DNA of 64,000 bases from assembly GCF_002215215.1 (NCBI RefSeq), contig NZ_CP018632.1, positions 2,724,501-2,788,500 on the forward strand. Direction: 5' to 3'. A program made the translations under genes and the position numbers. Shown here piece after piece: positions 9,925 through 17,337 of the stretch; the first letter of the stretch is position 1; the number at the start of each line of letters is the position of its first letter. The stretch comes from Granulosicoccus antarcticus IMCC3135. Lineage in GTDB: Bacteria; Pseudomonadota; Gammaproteobacteria; Granulosicoccales; Granulosicoccaceae. The notes below the pieces were generated by a model. The model saw only the letters and a program-made list of their open reading frames with translations. It searched no databases and was not told the origin of the DNA.

Positions 9925-12512
9925 GGTTTGTTTTTACTTGAGGCAGAATCCGAATCCATGTCAGCAATAGCGGTGCTGATACTGACTGAGACATCTGCCA
10001 GTTGCTGGCTGCTTTCCACATGAGCGAAATAGGTGGCACTGAGAACTTCAGCCATATCGTTGGGCAAGGTTGTCAGTATGTTCAGAAATTTTGCAAGGTT
10101 CTGGCGCGAGTGGCGTGACGAGTCGATAAGAGATTGCGGGTCCGCGAGTCTGATTCTGCTGAGTCCGGCGATCGCCAGTCTTGACAACGCATCTGCCTGA
10201 GACATGTTTCGCCGACCAGGCAGACGTTTGATGGTCTGCTCTATTTCATGCAGCTGGTAGGCCAGAGAGCGGGGGTTGTATTCATCAAGCAATAGTAGTT
10301 GCAGCACCAGCCGAACATCCATCTGGCTGCGGTACCGACTACGGTAAGTCATTGTACTATCGAACAACTTGAGCAGGGCTTCGAGCAAATGCACATCGTC
10401 ACGGTTCTGGCTCAGCATGGTCTCGATAATCACTGATGTATGGGTGACGCGTTCCAGGCGTCGTCCCAGCATCATGAATCGCCAGCCATCGCCGTGCGTA
10501 AAATTCTCGTGAGCCAGTCCGGCAAAGGCTGACAGATACATCAGGGTATCGTCCAGCTTCTGGCTGATTCTTTCCAGCACTTCAGAGTCCTCGGCAAGTA
10601 GCGAGGTGTAGACGTTTTCAACCAGATCAGTACAGGTGTCATCCAGTTTGTTGAGAACCTGGAGTAGTTCTTCGGAGACACGGTCGCGAACCGCTGCCGC
10701 ACTGTTCTGCAAGGAGTTGAGCGTCGCTGGTAGGGTACCGACCCGATTCGGGTCGTGCAGAAGCGAGAGTAGCTCTCGCTGTGGATTCTCGATACGTCTT
10801 ACCCCGCCACGACCGTAGAATCCTGGCAAGGTCCCGGTGGCCTGCGAGGCGGCTCGCATGATGGCGCTTCGTGCCGGACTGGCCGATTTGCTCGGCCCAT
10901 CGTCATTCTGCAGAGTCTCAAAGACGGCTCGCAATAGTCGGACAACGTTTTCGCAGCGGGCGGCGTTGCGGCCCATCCAGAATAGATTCTCTGCCACCCG
11001 GCTGGGCAACTCACCGTTGATAACCGCATAGTTGGTGTCCAGTGCCTGCCTGTTCAGCAACGTCACAGGCTTCACCGGGCCTTCGGATATGACCCAGGTA
11101 TCTTTGGTGCCAAGCAGCGACTCGAATGGCGTGCGTCTGCCATTGGCGACGGTGTCCAGAAGGCACAGACCGCCGGGCATGGTGCGGTACTGGTCGGGTT
11201 GCAGATTGTCCTCGCGAACCATGAAAAAGCGCACGGTTATCTGCCGTTCGACTCTTTCTGCTCCACGAAAACCAGGTGCCACAGAGCGATCAATTCGCTC
11301 CTGAGCTACGTAGCGTTGCGGGGTACGTTTGATGTTCTTGTGTAGTTCGGAGAGTTCTGTCGGGTTCATCATGCTCGGATCATGGAGCTGGCCGACCGAG
11401 TCAATATTGCGAAACAGCAGAGTATCTACTTTGGTCAGCACATGTTCGCGTTGTTTAGCATCGCCGAGCCAGTAAGTAGGTGGTCCTGACAGGGCGAGTT
11501 CCTCTCCCAGCAGCTCCTTGCACAGCGCCGGCATGTAATTGTTGAGCGCCGGATTCTCAAGCACACCTGCGCCGAGCGGATTGATGATCTTGACCCCACC
11601 GGCACGCACCGCCTGAAACAGGCCTGTTATACCCTTGGAACCAGCCTGGCCGATAGCCAGCGGGTCAAGCCGGGTGTCCGGGATGCAGCGGTAGATGACA
11701 GAGACGCGTTGCAGGCCGGAAACCGTCTTCAGGAAGCAACGGTTATCACGGATAGTCAGGTCTTCTGTCTGGACGAGTGTGTAGCCCAGGTATTTGGACA
11801 GGTAGGCATATTCGAAATAGTGAGGGTGAGAGGGCCCCGGGGCGAGCATGACGCAGCGTCCGTCCGACTCGGACATCTGGGTTATATAGTTCTGCAGATG
11901 CTTGAAGTATTCGGCGATACGCAGCACGCGGGATTCTCGAAATAACCTGGGCATGGTGCGTGACAGCACCAGGCGGTTCTCCAGGGCATAACCGATGCCT
12001 TCGGGAAACTGACAGATGTCGTCGACGATATGCCATTGTCCAGAAGGTGAGCGAGAAACATCGGCCCCAAGCAGAGGCAGGTTCAGCGTTTCATTCAGAT
12101 TGACAGCATCGCGCAGATAGCCACGATGGGCATAAATCACGGCAGGTGGAATCAGGCCCTTTTTGAGTAACGTCTGATTGCCATAAATATCGTTGAGGAT
12201 TCTCTGTTTCAACCGCGCTCGCTGCTCAAGGCCAGCGCTGAGTGTTGCCCAATCAGCCGGTTCTATGATAAGAGGGTACAGATCCAGGTTCCAGGGGCGC
12301 GGGGTCGCATTGGTCTCCGACATTGGGCTGTAGGCGATACCATTGGCACGTAGCTGACTGGCGATATCTTCCTGACGTCTGGCTACGTGTTCGGCACCCA
12401 TGTTGTCCATGATCTGGGTAACGGCCTGCCAGTTGGGCAGGATCGAGCCATCGGCAGCTCGTGGTTCATTATGTTGCTTGATGGCAGGTGAGCTCTGGGT
12501 GGCAGGCTGCAT
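9921..12512 (-). CDS. Circularly permuted ATP-grasp / alpha-E fusion protein
   Basis: First gene of the nine-gene run, 863 aa. Residues about 1-490 form a circularly permuted ATP-grasp ligase, with VDDICQFPEGIGYALENR and the closing LLGTKDTWVISEGPVKPV. From about residue 500 an alpha-E domain begins (ELPSRVAENLFWMGRNAARC) and runs to near the C-terminus, with EEVLSATYFAH-type family features. The ATP-grasp half is divergent from the 498-residue protein downstream: the motif EDNLRVPSG is replaced by VDDICQFPEG, so it may be a degenerate or regulatory paralogue. No obvious Shine-Dalgarno precedes the ATG at 12512. It is divergent from glyA, with 115 bases between. Confidence 0.88.
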   Translation of the reverse strand: MQPATQSSPAIKQHNEPRAADGSILPNWQAVTQIMDNMGAEHVARRQEDIASQLRANGIAYSPMSETNATPRPWNLDLYPLIIEPADWATLSAGLEQRARLKQRILNDIYGNQTLLKKGLIPPAVIYAHRGYLRDAVNLNETLNLPLLGADVSRSPSGQWHIVDDICQFPEGIGYALENRLVLSRTMPRLFRESRVLRIAEYFKHLQNYITQMSESDGRCVMLAPGPSHPHYFEYAYLSKYLGYTLVQTEDLTIRDNRCFLKTVSGLQRVSVIYRCIPDTRLDPLAIGQAGSKGITGLFQAVRAGGVKIINPLGAGVLENPALNNYMPALCKELLGEELALSGPPTYWLGDAKQREHVLTKVDTLLFRNIDSVGQLHDPSMMNPTELSELHKNIKRTPQRYVAQERIDRSVAPGFRGAERVERQITVRFFMVREDNLQPDQYRTMPGGLCLLDTVANGRRTPFESLLGTKDTWVISEGPVKPVTLLNRQALDTNYAVINGELPSRVAENLFWMGRNAARCENVVRLLRAVFETLQNDDGPSKSASPARSAIMRAASQATGTLPGFYGRGGVRRIENPQRELLSLLHDPNRVGTLPATLNSLQNSAAAVRDRVSEELLQVLNKLDDTCTDLVENVYTSLLAEDSEVLERISQKLDDTLMYLSAFAGLAHENFTHGDGWRFMMLGRRLERVTHTSVIIETMLSQNRDDVHLLEALLKLFDSTMTYRSRYRSQMDVRLVLQLLLLDEYNPRSLAYQLHEIEQTIKRLPGRRNMSQADALSRLAIAGLSRIRLADPQSLIDSSRHSRQNLAKFLNILTTLPNDMAEVLSATYFAHVESSQQLADVSVSISTAIADMDSDSASSKNKP

Positions 12513-12627
12513 GGCGTATCGAATCTGGAGCGGCTGAATTTCCCGGTCGGCAAGACCGGGTCCTGAAGGGCATAATAGATCGAATCTGAATTGTTCGTCT
12601 CTTCTTAATAACTATCGAGAATCCACA
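12513..12627. promoter_or_regulatory. Divergent intergenic region, ATP-grasp/alpha-E gene and glyA
   Basis: This region must hold promoters for both directions. I see a perfect 7-bp GC hairpin (arms 12542-12548 and 12554-12560, loop GGCAA) with no T-run behind it. A 10-bp direct repeat ATCGAATCTG occurs at 12518-12527 and 12579-12588. A -10-like CATAAT lies at 12571-12576 for glyA. No good -35 element is obvious, so promoter positions are tentative. Confidence 0.35.
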
Positions 12628-13935
12628 ATGAGTAATGATGTAACTGCTAATTCACAAATGCAGACGTCCGAATTCTTCTCTGCAAGCCTTTCTCAGCGTG
12701 ATCCAGCCATACAAGCGGCCATTGATAGCGAGCTGGGTCGTCAACAGCACGAAATCGAACTGATTGCGTCGGAAAATATCGTTTCGGCTGCCGTGATGGA
12801 AGCACAAGGCTCCGTCATGACCAACAAATATGCAGAAGGCTACCCGGGTAAGCGCTATTACGGTGGTTGCGAGCACGTTGATACCGCTGAGTCTCTGGCC
12901 ATCGAGAGGGCATGTTCTCTGTTCGATTGCAGCTATGCCAATGTTCAGCCGCATTCTGGCGCCCAGGCTAATCAGGCGGTCTTTCTGGCACTGATCAAGC
13001 CGGGCGATACGTTCATGGGCATGGATCTGTCGGCGGGTGGTCATCTGACACACGGCTCACCGGTCAATCAGTCCGGCAAATGGTTCAATGCGGTCACTTA
13101 TGGTGTGGATCCCAAGACTCATCAGATCGACTACGAAGCTCTCGAAGCGCAGGCTCGTGAGAGCAAACCTGCCTTGATCATCGCGGGTGGTTCTGCCTAT
13201 CCACGAGTCATCGATTTTGCCCGTTTTCGTGCCATTGCTGATGAAGTGGGTGCATATTTCATGGTGGATATGGCTCACTTTGCGGGCCTGGTTGCCGCAG
13301 GTCTGCATCCGAATCCTCTGGATCATGCTCATGTGGTCACCACCACGACTCACAAGACTTTGCGTGGACCACGCGGCGGCATGATACTGAGCCGCGATCC
13401 GGATCTGGGTAAGAAATTCAATTCATCGGTCTTCCCCGGGCTGCAAGGTGGACCGTTGATGCATGTCATCGCCGCCAAGGCCGTCGCCTTCGGTGAGGCT
13501 CTGCAACCTTCTTTCAAGGTCTATCAGCAGGCCGTCAAGGAGAATGCTGTCGTGCTGGCAGAAACACTTGCAGCCGGTGGACTGGATATGGTTTCTGGCG
13601 GTACCGATACCCATGTCATGCTGGTTGATCTGCGTCCCAAGGATGTTACTGGCAAATCTGCAGAAGCTGCATTGGGACGAGCTGGCATCACCTGTAACAA
13701 GAACAGTATTCCCTTTGATCCGGCTTCACCGTTTGTCACCTCCGGGGTGCGTCTGGGAACGCCAGCAGCCACGACACGAGGTTTTGGTACGGAAGAATTC
13801 AAGCAGGTTGGCGAGCTTATTCTGCGTGTTCTGGATGGGTTGGCAAGCAACGGAGAAGAGGGCAATGCGGCCGTTGAAGCGGCAGTCAAAGAAGAAGTGA
13901 TGGTGCTGACTGCACGATTCCCGATCTATTCCTGA
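12628..13935 (+). CDS. glyA: Serine hydroxymethyltransferase
   Basis: PLP enzyme that interconverts serine and glycine with transfer of a one-carbon unit to tetrahydrofolate. The 435-residue product has the family's full length. Motifs include [36 protein letters not shown], and the PLP-lysine motif [14 protein letters not shown] (lysine near residue 246). Roughly ten extra residues precede the conserved start, as in some proteobacterial homologues. It is monocistronic here: divergent genes lie upstream, and a broken regulator gene on the opposite strand lies downstream. Confidence 0.97.
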   Translation: MSNDVTANSQMQTSEFFSASLSQRDPAIQAAIDSELGRQQHEIELIASENIVSAAVMEAQGSVMTNKYAEGYPGKRYYGGCEHVDTAESLAIERACSLFDCSYANVQPHSGAQANQAVFLALIKPGDTFMGMDLSAGGHLTHGSPVNQSGKWFNAVTYGVDPKTHQIDYEALEAQARESKPALIIAGGSAYPRVIDFARFRAIADEVGAYFMVDMAHFAGLVAAGLHPNPLDHAHVVTTTTHKTLRGPRGGMILSRDPDLGKKFNSSVFPGLQGGPLMHVIAAKAVAFGEALQPSFKVYQQAVKENAVVLAETLAAGGLDMVSGGTDTHVMLVDLRPKDVTGKSAEAALGRAGITCNKNSIPFDPASPFVTSGVRLGTPAATTRGFGTEEFKQVGELILRVLDGLASNGEEGNAAVEAAVKEEVMVLTARFPIYS

Positions 13936-14155
13936 AGTCTGGCATAGGGCCTGATTCCGGCTGGTGCTGCTGATGCAGTTGCCAGCTGGTATTGACGGGT
14001 AGTGAGCGTGTGATCAGCGTGATGGTCTGTGGCGACAGGCCCGTCTTGCGAGCGATTTCAGCCCGTGAAAGAGCTTCGTGTGTGTTTGACATTAAATCAG
14101 AAATACGTTTCCATGCGAACAGGTTGGCACCGCGGCTTGCAGGATTGCCTCCCAC
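13936..14155 (-). pseudogene. Remnant of a ROK-family transcriptional repressor (N-terminal HTH only)
   Basis: On the minus strand, from a GTG at 14155, the reading frame encodes ANLFAWKRISDLM followed by a winged-helix motif, LSRAEIARKTGLSPQTITLI. That is the N-terminal DNA-binding helix-turn-helix typical of ROK repressors. After about 50 residues the resemblance stops and the frame runs into the end of glyA, so the sugar-binding/kinase-like domain of about 300 residues is missing. In rhizobial frcRBCAK loci a ROK-family regulator sits divergent from frcB, and this remnant is in exactly that position. It is most simply a deletion scar; a short stand-alone HTH protein is less likely. Confidence 0.65.
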
Positions 14156-14194
14156 TATTCAAAACACACCACCACCACGTACTGAGGAATAAAA

Positions 14195-15220
14195 ATGCGA
14201 ATTCTTGACTCGAAAACAGCCATTGCCATTGCACTGCTGGGGGCTGGCGCAGCGATGCCGGCGGCCGCGGCGGACATTGGGGCTTGCCTGATCACCAAGA
14301 CCGATATCAACCCGTTTTTCGTGAAGATGAAAGAAGGCGCCACCGCCAAGGCAGAGGAGCTGGGCATTATCTTGTCTACTTATGCAGGCAAGGTTGATGG
14401 CGACCATGAAACTCAGGTTCAGGCTATTGAGACATGCATTGCATCGGGTGCCAAGGGCATTATGATTACCGCCTCCGACACCGCCGCCATTGTGCCTGTT
14501 GTAGAGCAGGCACGAGAAGCTGGTCTGCTGGTTATCGCACTTGATACTCCTCTGGAGCCTATCGATTCGGCCGATGCGACATTCGCCACGGATAATTTCA
14601 AGGCAGGTGAGCTGATTGGTCAATGGGCCGCAGCGCAGTTGGGCGATAAAGCTGGCGAGGCAAAAATTGCCATGCTCGATCTGTCTGCCAGCCAGCCATC
14701 AGTGGGTGTGTTGCGTGATCAGGGCTTCTTGCAAGGTTTTGGTATCGAGCTGAACGATCCGAAAAGATGGGGTGATGAAACTGATCCTCGCATCATTGGT
14801 AATGATGTGACTGCCGGGAATGAAGAAGGTGGTCGCCGAGCCATGGAAAATCTGATGCAAAAAGACCCGGAGGTTAACGTGGTTTACACCATCAATGAGC
14901 CAGCGGCTGCGGGTGCCTACGAGGCCTTGAAGGCCTTCGGGCGTGAAGACGAGGTATTGATCGTCTCTATAGATGGTGGTTGCCCGGGTGTTGCAAACGT
15001 GGCTGACGGTGTCATCGGTGCAACCGCGCAACAGTATCCTTTGTTGATGGCATCCAAAGGTGTTGAAGCCATCAAGGCATGGGCTGAGAGTGGCGTCAAG
15101 CCAGAGCCAACTCCCGGACTCGATTTTTTCAACACAGGTGTGTCTCTGGTCACCGACAAGCCGGTTGAAGGCATTGAATCGATTGATACGAAGGAAGGTG
15201 GCGAACGCTGCTGGGGCTGA
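14195..15220 (+). CDS. frcB: Sugar ABC transporter, periplasmic binding protein (FrcB-like)
   Basis: Periplasmic sugar-binding protein of the ribose/fructose CUT2 class, 341 aa. Residues 1-26 form a Sec signal peptide ending AAAADI. Mature-protein motifs [37 protein letters not shown] and [10 protein letters not shown] are typical of type 1 periplasmic binding proteins. A GAGGAA Shine-Dalgarno lies 5 bases before the ATG. Similarity to FrcB of rhizobia is from memory, so fructose is the best guess, with ribose or another pentose/hexose possible. It leads a frcB-frcC-frcA operon with a hairpin after frcB. Confidence 0.85.
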   Translation: MRILDSKTAIAIALLGAGAAMPAAAADIGACLITKTDINPFFVKMKEGATAKAEELGIILSTYAGKVDGDHETQVQAIETCIASGAKGIMITASDTAAIVPVVEQAREAGLLVIALDTPLEPIDSADATFATDNFKAGELIGQWAAAQLGDKAGEAKIAMLDLSASQPSVGVLRDQGFLQGFGIELNDPKRWGDETDPRIIGNDVTAGNEEGGRRAMENLMQKDPEVNVVYTINEPAAAGAYEALKAFGREDEVLIVSIDGGCPGVANVADGVIGATAQQYPLLMASKGVEAIKAWAESGVKPEPTPGLDFFNTGVSLVTDKPVEGIESIDTKEGGERCWG

Positions 15221-15249
15221 TTTGTAAAGTAGTCATGTAGCTCCTGTTC

Positions 15250-15290
15250 CGGAACCGGAGTGCCTGATGGGTGCTTCGGTTCCGTTTTCA
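15250..15290 (+). terminator. Hairpin attenuator between frcB and frcC
   Basis: Arms CGGAACCGGAG (15250-15260) and CTTCGGTTCCG (15274-15284) form an 11-bp stem with one G-U pair. TTTT and a T-rich stretch follow. It lies 30 bases after the frcB stop. Such partial terminators commonly keep binding-protein mRNA in excess over the membrane components. Confidence 0.75.
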
Positions 15291-15331
15291 TTTCTACCCC
15301 CCTCCGCTTGTTAATTTCGAGGATCCTTTAA

Positions 15332-16411
15332 ATGGTCGATTCAAATCGGTCAGCTGATAGTGGTGCAGAAGCGGGACTGGTCAAGGCCAGTGCCGACACA
15401 GTTGCCGAGTTTGATGCTGACAAAAAAACTGCGCTACAGCATATTCAGCACTTCCTGCACGGCAACCCTGCCATGGTGCCGGTCATCATCCTGTTTGTCA
15501 GTGTCGTGGCTTTTCGCCTGATTGCCGGTGAGCGATTCTTTACAGCATTCAACCTGTCTCTGATTATCCAGCAGGTGACCATCATCGGTTTTCTGGCCTG
15601 TGCCCAGACACTGATCGTTCTCACGGCAGGCATCGATCTGTCGATAGCCGCCATCATGGTGCTGGCCTCGGTGGTTGCTGGCAAATTTGCCGTCATACTA
15701 GGAGTGCCCAGCATTATTGCGATCCCCTGCGGTTTTGTCGTGGGCACCCTGGGAGGGCTGGTCAACGGTCTTCTGGTGACGCGGCTGAGATTACCGCCCT
15801 TTATCGTGACGTTGGGCACCTGGAATATTTTCTTTGCGCTGGTTATCTGGTATTCGGGATCGCAATCCATACGAAGTCAGGACATTGACAAAATCGCACC
15901 GGTACTCAAGATCTTTGGTGAAAGAGTGTCCATCGGTGGTGCCGTCTTCACCTATGGCTCCTTTCTGATGGTCGGGGTTTTCCTGGTCATCTGGTACGTG
16001 CTGAACAATACCGCCTGGGGCCGGCATGTCTATGCTGTGGGTGATGACAAGGAGGCGGCTGAACTCAGCGGTATCAATACCAACCGGTTACTGCTTTCGG
16101 TTTATGGTGTGGCAGGCTTTATTGCCGGCATTGCCGCCTGGGTATCCATCGGTCGGGTAGGCTCAGTCAGTCCTCAGAGTTTCTACGATGCCAATCTGGA
16201 TTCGATAACGGCTGTGGTCATTGGTGGTACATCGCTTTTTGGTGGGCGAGGTTCCATTCTTGGCGCCTTGTTCGGTGCCTTGATCGTGGGCGTATTCAGC
16301 TCGGGTCTCAAGATTGCGGGTGTTGATGTCATCTGGCAGCGCTTTGCCATTGGTTGTCTGATCATTCTTGCCGTGGGTATCGATCAGTGGTTGAGGAGGG
16401 TTTCAGCATGA
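15332..16411 (+). CDS. frcC: Sugar ABC transporter permease (FrcC-like)
   Basis: Inner-membrane permease of the CUT2 sugar importer, 359 aa. About 50 hydrophilic N-terminal residues precede a series of hydrophobic helices starting near MVPVIILFVSVVAF. Family motifs are LTAGIDLSIAAIMVLASVV, LPPFIVTLGTWNIF, AVGDDKEAAELSGIN and VVIGGTSLFGGRGSILG; the last two form the loop that docks to the ATPase. Its stop overlaps the frcA start (ATGA). Substrate assignment follows the neighbouring FrcB-like protein. Confidence 0.87.
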   Translation: MVDSNRSADSGAEAGLVKASADTVAEFDADKKTALQHIQHFLHGNPAMVPVIILFVSVVAFRLIAGERFFTAFNLSLIIQQVTIIGFLACAQTLIVLTAGIDLSIAAIMVLASVVAGKFAVILGVPSIIAIPCGFVVGTLGGLVNGLLVTRLRLPPFIVTLGTWNIFFALVIWYSGSQSIRSQDIDKIAPVLKIFGERVSIGGAVFTYGSFLMVGVFLVIWYVLNNTAWGRHVYAVGDDKEAAELSGINTNRLLLSVYGVAGFIAGIAAWVSIGRVGSVSPQSFYDANLDSITAVVIGGTSLFGGRGSILGALFGALIVGVFSSGLKIAGVDVIWQRFAIGCLIILAVGIDQWLRRVSA

Positions 16412-17241
16412 GTTCGCAGGCAGAGCAGACAATGGGTGCCGCATCGTCAGTGCCTGTGGAAGAGCGCAAGGTTGTTATCAGGGCGAGCAATCTGGTCAAG
16501 CACTTCGGGCGAGTCGTGGCTATCGACAAGGCCGATTTCGAGCTGTATGCGGGTGAAATACTCGCTGTCATCGGTGATAACGGTGCGGGCAAGTCAACGC
16601 TGATCAAGGCACTGTCGGGTGCGGTCACCCCTGATAGTGGCACCATTGAACTGGATGGTGAAAAGGTCCAGTTTCGATCGCCGATGGAAGCCCGGAATGC
16701 AGGTATCGAAACCGTTTATCAGAATCTCGCTCTGTCGCCCGCACTGTCCATTGGCGATAATATGTTTCTGGGGCGCGAGTTGCGTAAACCCGGTTTCATG
16801 GGTAAATTGCTGAGAGCTCTTGATCGGCCGGCGATGGATAAAATCGCTCGCGAAAAGCTCAATGATCTGGGGCTGACGACCATTCAGAATATTTCACAGG
16901 CCGTAGAAACACTCTCCGGCGGCCAGCGTCAAGGGGTGGCCGTGGCTCGGGCGGTGGCGTTCGGATCCAAGGTCGTCATTCTTGATGAGCCCACTGCGGC
17001 ACTGGGTGTCAAGGAGTCCAGGCGTGTGCTTGAGCTTATCAAGGAGGTGCGGGATCGTGGTTTGCCCATTGTGCTGATCTCTCACAACATGCCGCATGTC
17101 TTCGAGATATCAGACCGCATTCATATTCATCGACTTGGCAAGCGGCTCTGTGTCATCCGTCCTCAGGATTACAGCATGTCTGATGCTGTGGCGATGATGA
17201 CAGGGGCCATGCCTGCACCTGACATGCCTGCATCTGAATAG
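16408..17241 (+). CDS. frcA: Sugar ABC transporter ATP-binding protein (FrcA-like)
   Basis: Cytoplasmic ATPase of the sugar importer, 277 aa from the ATG at 16408. I chose this start because GAGGAGGG lies 7 bases before it and it forms an ATGA overlap with the frcC stop. Motifs are Walker A GDNGAGKST, signature LSGGQRQGVAVARA, Walker B VVILDEPTAALG and H-loop LISHNMPH. It is a single-cassette protein of about 260-280 residues like FrcA, not the duplicated RbsA/XylG type. The frcK-type kinase expected after frcA is absent; a PfkB kinase is encoded 15 kb downstream. Confidence 0.88.
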   Translation: MSSQAEQTMGAASSVPVEERKVVIRASNLVKHFGRVVAIDKADFELYAGEILAVIGDNGAGKSTLIKALSGAVTPDSGTIELDGEKVQFRSPMEARNAGIETVYQNLALSPALSIGDNMFLGRELRKPGFMGKLLRALDRPAMDKIAREKLNDLGLTTIQNISQAVETLSGGQRQGVAVARAVAFGSKVVILDEPTAALGVKESRRVLELIKEVRDRGLPIVLISHNMPHVFEISDRIHIHRLGKRLCVIRPQDYSMSDAVAMMTGAMPAPDMPASE

Positions 17242-17310
17242 TGACGGACTCGAGTGTGTAGCCTGCGGCTGTTCGTGGGTGGTAGGCTGCTCTTCGCTTT
17301 ACTACCCTGT

Positions 17311-17332
17311 CCGGCAGGTGCTTATCTGCCGG
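17311..17332. terminator. Possible bidirectional hairpin between frcA and the iron permease gene
   Basis: A perfect 7-bp stem CCGGCAG / CTGCCGG with an 8-base loop lies between convergent genes, 5 bases from the stop of the permease gene at 17338. No clear T-run follows on either strand, so its terminator function is uncertain. Confidence 0.4.
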
Positions 17333-17337
17333 GTAAA

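Noticed and set aside
12542-12560. GC hairpin before glyA as a riboswitch or terminator
   Set aside because: Only a 7-bp stem with no T-run and none of the extended structure of a glycine or SAM-type riboswitch.
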